Below, one piece after another: positions 32,999 through 41,891 of a DNA stretch of 48,273 bases. The position numbers were made by a program, and so were the translations under genes. Source of the stretch: Bacteroidaceae bacterium (GTDB lineage Bacteria; Bacteroidota; Bacteroidia; Bacteroidales; Bacteroidaceae); assembly GCA_017615835.1 (NCBI GenBank), contig JAFZZI010000026.1, forward strand, positions 1-48,273. The letters are read 5' to 3'. Each line of letters opens with the position of its first letter. The stretch's first letter is position 1. The notes beneath the pieces are model-generated. The model was given only the letters and a program-made list of their open reading frames with translations, was not told where the DNA came from and ran no database searches.

Positions 32999-33504
32999 TG
33001 AACATTGAGATAATCACTCCTTTAAGTGAGGAAGTTATTTCCGGTTTGGAAGTAGGTGATGTAGTTAGTATTTCAGGCTACATCTATTGCGGCCGCGATG
33101 CTGTCCTTCCCCGAATCTGCAAAGAAATTCAAGCAGGTGTCTGGGACAGACGTGGTATAGACCTTCGCGGTGGAGTGATATTCCACACCGCAGTCAGTCC
33201 TGCCGGAGTTGGCCCTACATCCAGCAACAAACTTGAGATTGAGAGCAGTTTTGAAGTTCTGTCAAAAACGGGCATTAAGATGCACTTGGGTAAAGGCGCC
33301 ATCAAGCCGGAGACCGTAAAGTCTCTGGAAGAAAATAATTCCGTATTTGCAATTATTCCACCGGTTACTGCACTTCTGGAAAGCCAAACCTTGGAGCGTG
33401 AATGTGTTGCATGGCCGGAACTGGGGATGGAGGCTTTGTACAGAATAAAAGTAGAAGGCTATCAGGCAATAATAGCGGCATCTCACGGAAAATCAATTTA
33501 CTGA
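32998..33504 (+). CDS. fumarate hydratase class I, C-terminal/beta-like subunit
   Basis: 168 residues matching the C-terminal (Fumerase_C) half of class I Fe-S fumarases and L-tartrate dehydratase beta subunits. SISGYIYCGRDAVLPRICKEI and FHTAVSPAGVGPTSSNKLE hold the substrate-binding region. GIKMHLGKGAI and ESQTLERECVAWPELGMEALYRIKV form the later core. It is unusual that this subunit precedes the alpha subunit. The start overlaps the decarboxylase stop by one base, coupling hydration and decarboxylation steps. Substrates in this family are hydroxy- or unsaturated dicarboxylates. Confidence 0.88.
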   Translation: MNIEIITPLSEEVISGLEVGDVVSISGYIYCGRDAVLPRICKEIQAGVWDRRGIDLRGGVIFHTAVSPAGVGPTSSNKLEIESSFEVLSKTGIKMHLGKGAIKPETVKSLEENNSVFAIIPPVTALLESQTLERECVAWPELGMEALYRIKVEGYQAIIAASHGKSIY

Positions 33505-33526
33505 CCATTTATTTGACTGAACGGAT

Positions 33527-34369
33527 ATGACAATTACAGAAAAAGTAGCTGACTGCCTGGTCAGGGCTGGCTCGACTTTCCGTGAGGATCAGAAAGAAGC
33601 TTATCGCAGGGCTATAGCCGAAGAGAAACTGGACAGTGCATGCTGGGTCATGAGTCAGGTATTGGATAATGCCTTGGTTGCTGAAGAGCACCGCGGTCCG
33701 TTGTGTGACGATACAGGTATCCCACATCTTTTCCTCGAAGTCGGAAAGAATAGGATTATTACAGGAAATCTGTTGGAGCAGATAAAGGATGGTGTGGGTA
33801 AGGGCCTGCGTCAGTTGCCCGGGCGTCCGATGGCTATAAAAGGTGACGACTATGCGCGTATCGACCAGAGTGGCGGTCTGAATGAAGACAGCGGTGCTTT
33901 GGAACCTTCACCAATACTGATAAAATCCGTTGACGAAGATGTAATTAGGCTGACTGTCATGATGCTTGGCGGAGGTCCGGCCATTCGTGGCATTACCCAG
34001 CGGATATTCCATAAACATAGCGTGGACGTAGTCATAGACGAGATTGTAAGCCGTGCCATTCCTGCAGTACGCCAGTTGGGATGCTCTCCATGTACGTTGG
34101 CCATAGGGGTTGGCCGCAGTCAGTTTGAGGCTGCAAGTCTGATGATGGAAGCTATAGCTAAGGGTGACTTTGGCGTGCAGGATGTTTTTGAACGGTGCAT
34201 TACTGAAAGAGTGAATGAAAGCCAGACAGGGCCTTTGGGACTAGGGGGTAAGCATAGCGTACTTGCTACTTTTGCAAAGATAGGCCCTCAAAGAGCCAGT
34301 GGTGTACGCATTGTCGCCTTGCGTCCCTGCTGCTGTTTTGAGCCCAGAAGGGCAAGCGTGGAATTATAA
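33527..34369 (+). CDS. fumarate hydratase class I, N-terminal/alpha-like subunit
   Basis: 280 residues, the Fe-S-binding half of a class I fumarase/tartrate dehydratase. Candidate cluster ligands lie in GPLCDDTGIPHLF near 62-75 and LGCSPCTLAIGVG near 185-197. A third cysteine may be in the Cys-rich RPCCCFEPRR near the C-terminus. GGGPAIRGITQRI and GPLGLGGKHSVLATFAKIG are family motifs. It makes a heterodimeric enzyme with the gene before it and would be oxygen-sensitive, which fits an anaerobe. The substrate is probably not plain fumarate, given the locus. Confidence 0.88.
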   Translation: MTITEKVADCLVRAGSTFREDQKEAYRRAIAEEKLDSACWVMSQVLDNALVAEEHRGPLCDDTGIPHLFLEVGKNRIITGNLLEQIKDGVGKGLRQLPGRPMAIKGDDYARIDQSGGLNEDSGALEPSPILIKSVDEDVIRLTVMMLGGGPAIRGITQRIFHKHSVDVVIDEIVSRAIPAVRQLGCSPCTLAIGVGRSQFEAASLMMEAIAKGDFGVQDVFERCITERVNESQTGPLGLGGKHSVLATFAKIGPQRASGVRIVALRPCCCFEPRRASVEL

Positions 34370-34394
34370 TCGTAAAACATATAATAAAAGAAAA

Positions 34395-34643
34395 ATGGAT
34401 ACAAAAGAACAGGTTTTGGCCATATTGAAGGAGGTAAAACCAACTAAGAATTTAGAGAACGTGACTGACATCATCGAAGGAGGCTATATAGATTCTTTTG
34501 AGTTGATGTCACTTGTGTCAAAATTGAGTGAAGTTTTTAATATTGAGATAACAATTAATGAACTTATTCCTGAGAATTTTAACTCTTTGGATGCGATGTC
34601 CAATATGGTGAATGTCTTGAAGAATAAAAATAATGAAATTTGA
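34395..34643 (+). CDS. acyl carrier protein 3
   Basis: 82 residues. I placed the start at the ATG at 34395 (MDTKEQVLAILKEVK). An earlier in-frame start would overlap the fumarase gene and add no ACP sequence. The phosphopantetheine site is Ser34 in EGGYIDSFELMSLVSKLSEVF. This G(Y/L)IDSFELM style resembles DltC-type carriers that serve stand-alone adenylating ligases. It overlaps the next acyltransferase gene by 11 bases and precedes an AMP-ligase, forming a compact load-carry-transfer set. Confidence 0.9.
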   Translation: MDTKEQVLAILKEVKPTKNLENVTDIIEGGYIDSFELMSLVSKLSEVFNIEITINELIPENFNSLDAMSNMVNVLKNKNNEI

Positions 34644-35208
34644 TAGAATCTACCACAGTCTGCGTCTGTTGTTATGTGGAAATCCTGTAAAACGTGCTCA
34701 GTATCTGAAAAAACACGATATTTTGGGAGGGATTGGAGATAATTGTAAATGGGGACCATGGAAATTGCCTCCTTATCCCAAGTTAATAAAACTGCATAAT
34801 AATGTATTTGTACATCACAACGCGCATATGGCTCCACACGATGTGCTTAACCGTTTCTTTTACACGGTATATCCTAATGATGATTTTGGACATTGGGAAA
34901 AACTAGGATGTATAGAACTGATGGATAATGTGTATATATCGACTCGAGTGATAATAATGATGAATGTCAGAATAAACAAAAATTGTATTATTTCAGCTGG
35001 CAGTGTGGTTACATCTGATATTCCGGAAAACTCTATTGCATCAGGTATTCCTGCTAAGCCTATAGGCTGTTTTGATATGTTTGCCGCATTAAGAAGAATG
35101 AGTAAGGGACAAACGAAACCATTCAAGAATCAGGAGTTATCTGATGAAATGGTAATCTCTGAATGGAAACGCTTTTACCTAAAACATGGCAGTTCTAAAG
35201 ATAATTAA
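34633..35208 (+). CDS. left-handed beta-helix acyltransferase 1
   Basis: 191 residues. The hexapeptide-repeat core is visible in the second half (ELMDNVYISTRVIIMMNVRINKNCIISAGSVVTSDIPENSIASGIPAKPIG), typical of CapG/WbbJ-like O- or N-acyltransferases. The N-terminal half is less regular (RLLLCGNPVKRAQYLKK, DFGHWEKLGC). The likely active-site histidine region (HHNAHMAPHDVL) is near 56-67. The gene overlap with ACP 3 and closeness to AMP-ligase 2 suggest that the acyl donor is loaded on that ACP. Trimer formation is expected from the family. Confidence 0.85.
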   Translation: MKFDRIYHSLRLLLCGNPVKRAQYLKKHDILGGIGDNCKWGPWKLPPYPKLIKLHNNVFVHHNAHMAPHDVLNRFFYTVYPNDDFGHWEKLGCIELMDNVYISTRVIIMMNVRINKNCIISAGSVVTSDIPENSIASGIPAKPIGCFDMFAALRRMSKGQTKPFKNQELSDEMVISEWKRFYLKHGSSKDN

Positions 35209-35213
35209 TCAAT

Positions 35214-36668
35214 ATGCGTTCTGTTGTTAAGAAAATATTCTCATATAGTCAGGAAACTCCTGAGAAGACAGCAATTATTGCTTCTGACAGGACTGTTAGT
35301 TACTCTGATTTTTGGAAACTGATTCAGGGAACAGCAATCAAGTTAAAAGAGAAAGATATCCTTGAAGGTGACCGTGTCATTTTAGAGGCTTCTCATACTG
35401 TTGAATACTTGGTGTGTTGTTATGCCATACATCTGGCAAAGGCTGTTCATGTACCAGTCGAGAAAGATATTCCTGACGACAGAGTTGCGGCTATCTCTTC
35501 AGAAATAAAACCAAAGATGGTTCTTAAAGGGCCCCATCCTTTTGCTCAACTGAACCTGTCTTTTGATTCGTTGATTGATAACCCGGCAACTGTAAGGGAT
35601 TTCCCTTCGGAGGACATGTTGCAAGAGATACTGTTCACGACAGGAACGACAGGTAAATCGAAGGGGGTAATGGTGACTCACTTTGCCCAGATGAATATGT
35701 GTGAGTCACAAAATGCCGTTTTGGATTATAGCAAAGATAATGTCTGGCTGATACCGACTCCTATGAACCATGCGGCAGGATTGAGGAAAACTCATATGTC
35801 AATGGTCAATGGTAGTACGGTATTACTTATTGATGGCTTTAAAAATCTCAAACTGTTCTTTGACAGTATGAGGTCTTATAAGGTTACTTCGTTATATCTG
35901 CCCCCTTCAGCGGTACATTACATATTAATGCTGGCACCCAAAGAACTGGCATGTTATGACGAACAGCTTGACTTCCTTTATTCTTCATCTTCGGCATTGC
36001 CAGGCGGTGATAAGGAGAAACTCATAGAGTTATTACCCCATGTAAGAAAGTTTGACGCTTATGGAGGTTCTGAGGTGGGTGCCGTCTGCTATATTGACTA
36101 CAACAGTGAACACAAAGGTATCGGATGTGTGGGAAAGGCAAATCCGGGTGTTGACATTTTTATTGTTGATGAAGATTATAAACCATATAAAGCTTCAAAA
36201 GAAAATCCCGGAATTATTGCGATTCGCAGCAATACTGTAACTTCTGGATACTGGAATGAACCAAAACTGACAGCTGACACTATTCATGACGGTGTAATAT
36301 ATATGACAGATTTAGGTTATCTGGATAATGATGGTTATCTCTATCTTGTCGGTCGGCGCGATGATGTAATTAATATTGGAGGATTGAAAGTCGCTCCAAC
36401 TGAAGTTGAAGATGTTGCCTTAAGATTTGATAAAATTTCGGAATGTGCCTGTGTCCCGTTTGAAGACAAAAATTATGGACGTGTACTCAAGATGTATGTG
36501 GCGATGAAAGATGGTTTTTCCTTTAATACAGAAGAAATCGTGTCATATCTTGAAACGAAATTGGAAGCCTATAAAATACCGAAACAAATAGAGTGCATCC
36601 CAGAAATACCTAAAACATATAATGGAAAGATAGATAGAAAGAAATTAATTGCCAGAGATAATAACTAG
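35214..36668 (+). CDS. AMP-forming acyl ligase 2
   Basis: 484 residues of the ANL superfamily. The phosphate-loop motif is ILFTTGTTGKSKGVMVTH near 142-159, FDAYGGSEVGAVCY near 280, MTDLGYLDNDGYLYLVGRRDDVINIGGLKVAPTEVE near 362-398, and the C-terminal lysine in IPKTYNGKIDRKKL. It follows acyltransferase 1 by 5 bases. It is a different lineage from ligase 1 (it starts MRSVVKKIFSYSQETPEKTAIIA, like Dlt/benzoate-type ligases). The expected reaction is acid plus ATP to acyl-AMP, then transfer to ACP 3. The acid is unknown. Confidence 0.9.
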   Translation: MRSVVKKIFSYSQETPEKTAIIASDRTVSYSDFWKLIQGTAIKLKEKDILEGDRVILEASHTVEYLVCCYAIHLAKAVHVPVEKDIPDDRVAAISSEIKPKMVLKGPHPFAQLNLSFDSLIDNPATVRDFPSEDMLQEILFTTGTTGKSKGVMVTHFAQMNMCESQNAVLDYSKDNVWLIPTPMNHAAGLRKTHMSMVNGSTVLLIDGFKNLKLFFDSMRSYKVTSLYLPPSAVHYILMLAPKELACYDEQLDFLYSSSSALPGGDKEKLIELLPHVRKFDAYGGSEVGAVCYIDYNSEHKGIGCVGKANPGVDIFIVDEDYKPYKASKENPGIIAIRSNTVTSGYWNEPKLTADTIHDGVIYMTDLGYLDNDGYLYLVGRRDDVINIGGLKVAPTEVEDVALRFDKISECACVPFEDKNYGRVLKMYVAMKDGFSFNTEEIVSYLETKLEAYKIPKQIECIPEIPKTYNGKIDRKKLIARDNN

Positions 36669-36672
36669 ATCA

Positions 36673-37797
36673 ATGACGATGAAGCTGACATTCATTGGAG
36701 ATGTTATGTTGGGACGGTTCGTACGCGAGAAATTCGAGAAAAAAGCGTATGATTTAGTTTCAGACGATTTGAAAAAACAAATAGAAGAGAGTGATTATGT
36801 AGTAGCTAATCTTGAAAGTCCAGTTACAAATGTAGTAGAGTCGGATTCCTTAAAGTTTGCGGGTAATGCAGAGTTATTAGATCAATTTAAGTGGATTAAT
36901 TGTTTTAGCCTTTCAAATAACCATATAAATGATTTTGGATACGAGGGAATGAGAGAGACGATATCTAATTTAAAAGCCTCAAACTTTGAATACAATGGTT
37001 TATTTGAAGATATTTATTGTCCAACCATCATTGAATCTGAAGGAGAAAAGATAGCTGTTATTACATGTGCGGACATGATGAATTATGAGTTTAGTGCAGA
37101 ATGTCCATATAAAACGCTTAGAGTCAACAGACCAGATGAGATTGTCTCTTGTATTAAAGAATATAAGCATAAAGGCTTTTTCGTCATTCTGTATGCTCAT
37201 GTTGGAATGCTCTTTTCCAGATACCCCAATCCTGTAATACGCGATTTCATTCATTCTATGGTCGATGAAGGAGCAGATTGCGTTGTTACGGCCCATCCTC
37301 ATTGTCTTGGTGGTTCGGAGTATTATAAGGGAAAGCTAATAGTTTACAGTATTGGGGATTTTTTGATGGACGGTTCATCTTTTCGCAGAAGAAGAGCCGG
37401 AATATTGAATATACGGATTGAAGGTGGGGAGATAAAAGAATGGCATATTGTACCAGTTGTAACAAATAATGAATTATCAGTTTGTCAACCAGATGAGTCT
37501 TTGTACCGAAAAATTCTAAATAGTTTTGAATATGTATCCAAGAAGATTGCGAGGCACTCAACTGAGTATAAGTCTTTTTACAAAAAACAGTATAGGAAAG
37601 AATTGATAGCTCATTCATGGAGTACTATATTATTTGAATCAAAGAGACGTGGAATTAAAGGTATGCTCAGAATTTTGGCAAAACGAAGGGGGGCTGTAAA
37701 AGAAATTAGTAAGCGAGTATTGACGGATCGTTCAGGAATGAGTTATGATGCTGACGCAATTAGTGAGAATAATATTTCAATTGAAGAGATAAGATAA
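36673..37797 (+). CDS. CapA-family metallophosphatase-fold protein
   Basis: 374 residues (start at 36673, or possibly the ATG two codons later). The CapA/PgsA fold begins [14 protein letters not shown] (metal-binding Asp), then [21 protein letters not shown] (Asn-His), [16 protein letters not shown] and [29 protein letters not shown]. CapA proteins were first tied to poly-gamma-glutamate capsules and occur in polysaccharide loci where they may act on lipid- or glycan-linked groups. No signal peptide is seen. It overlaps the next gene by one base. Codon use is AT-rich. Confidence 0.88.
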   Translation: MTMKLTFIGDVMLGRFVREKFEKKAYDLVSDDLKKQIEESDYVVANLESPVTNVVESDSLKFAGNAELLDQFKWINCFSLSNNHINDFGYEGMRETISNLKASNFEYNGLFEDIYCPTIIESEGEKIAVITCADMMNYEFSAECPYKTLRVNRPDEIVSCIKEYKHKGFFVILYAHVGMLFSRYPNPVIRDFIHSMVDEGADCVVTAHPHCLGGSEYYKGKLIVYSIGDFLMDGSSFRRRRAGILNIRIEGGEIKEWHIVPVVTNNELSVCQPDESLYRKILNSFEYVSKKIARHSTEYKSFYKKQYRKELIAHSWSTILFESKRRGIKGMLRILAKRRGAVKEISKRVLTDRSGMSYDADAISENNISIEEIR

Positions 37798-38363
37798 TGA
37801 ACGATAAATTGCATAAAGTCCATATTGAACATAGAACGAAAAGTTCGTACTTGTGTCCAATTATTAAATCATTTATTGATTTCAGTCTAGCAAAGGACAT
37901 CATAAAATCTATCGTTTATTATTGTGTAAATCATACATTAGGCCGTAAACAAGCTAAGATAGGGAAAAGTACCAAGTTGCATTCAACTGTCATTTTAAGG
38001 CAAGGATATAATATTGAGATAGGAGAGGGATGCCTCATAAATCATAACAATGTACTACAGGCAGGAAAAGCTGATGCAAAAATCAGAATAGGCAATTATG
38101 TCCATACTGGTGCAAATGTTATGATTATTGCCTTCAATCACGCATTTGACACGCGAGAGATTCCAACTATCAAGCAAGACTATTATGATGCCGAGATTAT
38201 TATTGAAGATGACGTTTGGATTGGTGGTGGCGCTATTATTCTTGCTGGTGTTCATATAGGAAAAGGGGCAATTATCGCAGCTGGAGCAGTGGTAAACAGG
38301 GATGTTCCTCCCTACTCTATAGTTGGCGGTGTACCTGCAAGAATACTGAAATATCGTGATTAA
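37797..38363 (+). CDS. left-handed beta-helix O-acetyltransferase 2 (MAT/WbbJ-like)
   Basis: 188 residues. Hexapeptide repeats run from [25 protein letters not shown] through [50 protein letters not shown]. The catalytic histidine is in [14 protein letters not shown] near 120. The N-terminal 35 residues ([12 protein letters not shown]-like) are variable. Expected to transfer acetyl from acetyl-CoA to a sugar hydroxyl. It overlaps CapA by one base and is followed by a 49-base gap. Confidence 0.9.
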   Translation: MNDKLHKVHIEHRTKSSYLCPIIKSFIDFSLAKDIIKSIVYYCVNHTLGRKQAKIGKSTKLHSTVILRQGYNIEIGEGCLINHNNVLQAGKADAKIRIGNYVHTGANVMIIAFNHAFDTREIPTIKQDYYDAEIIIEDDVWIGGGAIILAGVHIGKGAIIAAGAVVNRDVPPYSIVGGVPARILKYRD

Positions 38364-38412
38364 GAATATTTTTGTATCGTTGTGAATGATGCAGGAAACT
38401 ATTTGTTGACAC

Positions 38413-39582
38413 ATGACAAATCTTCTTCTTCTTGGTTCTGGTACACAGGCTTTTGCTGTGGAGAAGAGCTTGTTTGAATTGCGCTGTAGAATATTCGTAG
38501 TTGTCAGTGAAACCGGCAATTATGGAGATTGCTCGAAATATGTCCATAAATTGTTTGTTTGCAACAAGCTTGTATTCTCAGACAGTTTCTTAGAACACGT
38601 GAAGTATATCATTGTCTCAGAAGGAATTGATGTTGTTCTGCCGATGGGTGATGTCTATGCTGAGTTTCTTAGTAAAAACAAAGAAGAACTCAGTCAGTTG
38701 ACACATATTCAGATTCCTGACTATGACATCTTCATGAAAGGATATGACAAGAACCAATTAATGTCATTATGTAATGAAAAAGGATTTCCCCATCCGCTGA
38801 CAATTGATTTGTCAAAAACAGATGTTGACGATAAATCTTCTTTTAAAAAATTCCCTTTCCCTGGCCTTCTGAAACCTAATTGTACAACGGGAGGGAGGGG
38901 TATGACATTAATAACCGATTATGAGAATCTGTGCCAAAAATATCCATCTGTACATAAAAAATACGGGGAGTGTCATTTACAACGTTTCATCCGTGAAGGA
39001 GGCAGGCAAATAAAAGTTCAGTTGTATATTGGGGAGGACGGGTCTCTGGTGGTAAGTTCTGTCTTGGACAAGGTAAGATGGTATCCGGTAAAAGGAGGAT
39101 CGAGCTGTTGCTCGGTTACTGTAAGGAATGACAGAATAGTAAAGATTTGTCATAAAATTCTGAAAGATCTGAAATGGATTGGATTTGCCGACTTCGATAC
39201 AATTGAGGATCCTGATACTGGAGAACTACTTATTATGGAGATTAATCCTCGCTTGCCTGCATGCATAGGAGCTGCAGTCTGTGCTGGGATAGACTGGGGT
39301 GAGGTGTTGTTTCATGGCGCATTAGGAAAGTCGCAAAACAAGTACGAGTACAGAGAGGGCGTTGTCTTGAGGCATCTGGGATTTGACTTTCTGTGGTTCT
39401 TTCATTCCCATGACAGATGGATGGCAAAACCTTCCTGGTTTCATTTTTTTGGTGATGATGTACATTACCAGGATTTCCATTTCGATGATCAGAAACCATT
39501 TTGGACTGGTACTTACCACAATATCAAAAAGCTGTTTGATCCTTCTTTCAAGAATGCTAAGTCTGGAACTTCCGCGAAATGA
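38413..39582 (+). CDS. ATP-grasp ligase 2
   Basis: 389 residues. The pre-ATP-grasp Rossmann-like start is TNLLLLGSGTQAFAVEKSLFEL. The ATP-grasp core includes PFPGLLKPNCTTGGRGMTLI near 148-168, LQRFIREGGRQIKVQLYIG and LIMEINPRLPACIGAAV near 277-293 with metal-binding Glu and Asn. It belongs to the CarB-like carboxylate-amine ligase group, unlike ATP-grasp 1 in sequence. Overlap of 4 bases with the deacetylase suggests that a freed amine is ligated to an acid by this enzyme. That inference needs testing. Confidence 0.88.
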   Translation: MTNLLLLGSGTQAFAVEKSLFELRCRIFVVVSETGNYGDCSKYVHKLFVCNKLVFSDSFLEHVKYIIVSEGIDVVLPMGDVYAEFLSKNKEELSQLTHIQIPDYDIFMKGYDKNQLMSLCNEKGFPHPLTIDLSKTDVDDKSSFKKFPFPGLLKPNCTTGGRGMTLITDYENLCQKYPSVHKKYGECHLQRFIREGGRQIKVQLYIGEDGSLVVSSVLDKVRWYPVKGGSSCCSVTVRNDRIVKICHKILKDLKWIGFADFDTIEDPDTGELLIMEINPRLPACIGAAVCAGIDWGEVLFHGALGKSQNKYEYREGVVLRHLGFDFLWFFHSHDRWMAKPSWFHFFGDDVHYQDFHFDDQKPFWTGTYHNIKKLFDPSFKNAKSGTSAK

Positions 39583-40457
39583 ACATTTTGACCTTTGACA
39601 TTGAGGAATGGTATATAGAGAAAGCCTTCCGAGGAGGAAGAGCCTCAAAATATAAGCAGTTTGATGAGGCTTTTAATAGAGTAATTGACCTGCTTGCCGA
39701 ACACGGTATTCGTGCTACTTTTTTTTGTGTAGGACAGTTAGCCGTCGAATTTCCCGACATCGTTAAAAGGGTTGTTGCTGAAGGTCATGAAGTAGGATGT
39801 CACTCGAATGTACATACATGGGTGGACAAAATGGATGAAAAAGGATTCAGGAACGATACTCTGAATGCACTTAAGGCACTTGAAGATGTATCGGGAAAGA
39901 AAGTAAACAGTTATAGAGCACCGGCATTCTCTATTACTCCGAATAACAAATGGGCCGTAGAAGTTCTGGCTGAGTGTGGAATTGAGAATGATGCATCAAT
40001 TTTTCCAACTTGCAGGGACTTTGGCGGATACAAAGGTTTCCCTCAGGATACTCCATGCATTATAGAACATAATGGTTTGAGTCTAAAAGAGTATCCCGTC
40101 TGCCTTACGACTGTATTGGGAAAGGCAGTTGCTTTCTCTGGAGGTGGTTACTTTAGAATACTGCCTTACTGGAAAGTGTCAAGGACAATCAAGAATCGTG
40201 ATTACAATATTTTTTATTTTCATCTGGCTGATTTGATTACCGAGAAAAGGACAATGATGTCTAAAACTGAATATGAAGAATACTTTATGGAGCCAGGAAC
40301 TATCAAGAATCGTGTTATGCGCTACATTAAGAGTAATGTGGGCAAAGGTGATGCTTTTGTGAGACTGAAAATGTTGTTGAATGAGTCTCGTTTTGTCTGT
40401 ATCCAGGAAGCTGATTCAATGGTTTGTTGGGATAGTGTGAAGACGATAATTTTATGA
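39579..40457 (+). CDS. polysaccharide deacetylase (NodB homology, DUF3473-like)
   Basis: 292 residues. The N-terminal NodB domain has Asp7 in LTFDIEEW, the metal-binding His75-x3-His79 in GCHSNVHTW, and RAPAFSITPNNKWA near 108. The C-terminal segment (GGGYFRILPYW, FYFHLADL) resembles the DUF3473 tail of exopolysaccharide-associated deacetylases. The enzyme would remove N-acetyl groups from a glycan sugar or nucleotide-linked intermediate. No signal peptide is seen, so it may act in the cytoplasm on lipid-linked sugars. Confidence 0.92.
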   Translation: MNILTFDIEEWYIEKAFRGGRASKYKQFDEAFNRVIDLLAEHGIRATFFCVGQLAVEFPDIVKRVVAEGHEVGCHSNVHTWVDKMDEKGFRNDTLNALKALEDVSGKKVNSYRAPAFSITPNNKWAVEVLAECGIENDASIFPTCRDFGGYKGFPQDTPCIIEHNGLSLKEYPVCLTTVLGKAVAFSGGGYFRILPYWKVSRTIKNRDYNIFYFHLADLITEKRTMMSKTEYEEYFMEPGTIKNRVMRYIKSNVGKGDAFVRLKMLLNESRFVCIQEADSMVCWDSVKTIIL

Positions 40458-40493
40458 ATACTTTGTTTTATGAAGTTTTTAATGTAATATATT

Positions 40494-41096
40494 ATGCTCT
40501 ACGAAGTAACACATTTTATTAAAGATCGTCTTCCTTGGTTATGGGAAATTATTGAAAGAATTAATTCCGGACTCTTCCTGTTGAGATATAGGAAAGGTAT
40601 CCGAAAGATTCCTGCTATTCTAAGTTCGTTCAGCAACGGTAAGTTCATTGTCTCTTTAGCTACAGAAAATGATTCCAATGCCATGTCTCAGTTCTTTCTT
40701 GAACAGCCAAAAGAAGCTTACACTTTTTTTCAGCCTCATGCATTTGATTGTTATTCTTTAGTAAAACTTATTAAGAGAAGTTCCTTCCTTATGTTTTTAG
40801 TGAAGGATGGCGACAAAATTGTGGGATATTTCTTCCTGCGTTGTTTTGCGGACGGTAAAGCTTTCAAAGGTCGTATTGTAGATTATAGGTGTCGCAATCA
40901 GGGTATTGCCAAACTGATGGGAAATATAATAAATGAAATAGTCATTAAATTGAAGCTAAGGCTGTTTACAACGATATCTCCTGAGAACTATGCTTCATTG
41001 GCATCGACAAAGGCTGTTAATGATATTAAGATAGTCAGGACACTGGATAATGGGTATTACTACATTGAGTGTACGCCCAAAAAACAAACGGAATAA
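40494..41096 (+). CDS. GNAT-family acyltransferase 2
   Basis: 200 residues. The first 50 form a basic, partly hydrophobic lead (RLPWLWEIIERINSGLFLLRYR). The GNAT core follows: GKFIVSLATENDSNAMSQFF, MFLVKDGDKIVGYFFLRC, and the acetyl-CoA binding CRNQGIAKLMGNIINEI near 140-156. PNYASLASTKA-like sequence closes it. Directly abuts the next gene (no gap). It likely N-acylates the amino group exposed by the deacetylase or an aminotransferase. The initial hydrophobic helix may tether it to the membrane. Confidence 0.82.
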   Translation: MLYEVTHFIKDRLPWLWEIIERINSGLFLLRYRKGIRKIPAILSSFSNGKFIVSLATENDSNAMSQFFLEQPKEAYTFFQPHAFDCYSLVKLIKRSSFLMFLVKDGDKIVGYFFLRCFADGKAFKGRIVDYRCRNQGIAKLMGNIINEIVIKLKLRLFTTISPENYASLASTKAVNDIKIVRTLDNGYYYIECTPKKQTE

Positions 41097-41750
41097 ATGG
41101 TTTTGAAATTTATATTTGACAGAATTGTATCTTTAATCGGTTTACTGTTGTTACTGCCTTTACTGGTTATCGTTACTGTTCTGGTAAAAATAAAAATGCC
41201 GGATGGTCCTGTGCTTTTCGTTCAGAAGAGGGTGGGAAAGAAAGGCAAATTGTTCGATTGCCACAAATTCCGTTCAATGACAGTGAATCACAATGGCAGT
41301 ACGGTCAGTGTTGCCGGTGATAGACGTATAACTCCTTTTGGCGCAAAATTGCGCCATTACAAATTGGATGAACTTCCAGAGTTGTGGGATGTCTTTATTG
41401 GAAATATGAGTTTTGTGGGACCACGTCCCGACGTTCCCGGATATGCCGACAAATTGGCAGGTAAAGATAAGGATCTCCTGAAATTGCGACCAGGCATTAC
41501 AGGACCTGCTACATTAAAATACAGGCTCGAGGACGAGATGATAGCAGAATATGTGGCAAAAAAACAAAAGGAGGGTGATACCCGTCTTGCTCAAGAAATT
41601 GCCGAGGAGTATAACGATACGGTGATTTTTCCTGATAAAGTGCGGCTGAATTGTTATTACTGTCACAATTATTCCTTTATGATGGACATAAAAATAATAA
41701 TAGCTACGGTTTTTGGCTTAAGTATAAAATATAACGGAGAAACAATCTGA
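41097..41750 (+). CDS. initiating phosphosugar transferase (PglC-like)
   Basis: 217 residues, a small monotopic phosphoglycosyltransferase. One N-terminal hydrophobic helix (IFDRIVSLIGLLLLLPLLVIVTVLV) precedes the catalytic part with VQKRVGKKGKLFDCHKFRSM near 42-61, LDELPELWDVFIGNMSFVGPRPDVPGY near 95-120 and the basic LKLRPGITGPATLKY. It transfers a sugar-1-phosphate to undecaprenyl phosphate, priming repeat-unit synthesis. It lacks the extra four N-terminal helices of WbaP/WcaJ. Its position just before the export genes is common in Bacteroidales loci. The end of the AT-rich core lies about here. Confidence 0.93.
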   Translation: MVLKFIFDRIVSLIGLLLLLPLLVIVTVLVKIKMPDGPVLFVQKRVGKKGKLFDCHKFRSMTVNHNGSTVSVAGDRRITPFGAKLRHYKLDELPELWDVFIGNMSFVGPRPDVPGYADKLAGKDKDLLKLRPGITGPATLKYRLEDEMIAEYVAKKQKEGDTRLAQEIAEEYNDTVIFPDKVRLNCYYCHNYSFMMDIKIIIATVFGLSIKYNGETI

Positions 41751-41891
41751 TTATTTGTGTGCAGTTGAGGTATTATTCTACAGTTGAGACTAACAAGATG
41801 ATTGCTCAATTCTGTGTTCTGCTAACTGTCTGTTCATTTTTTTCTACGCTCTTATATGTAGCTTCTCACCGTTTAATTAAGTAATTACAAT

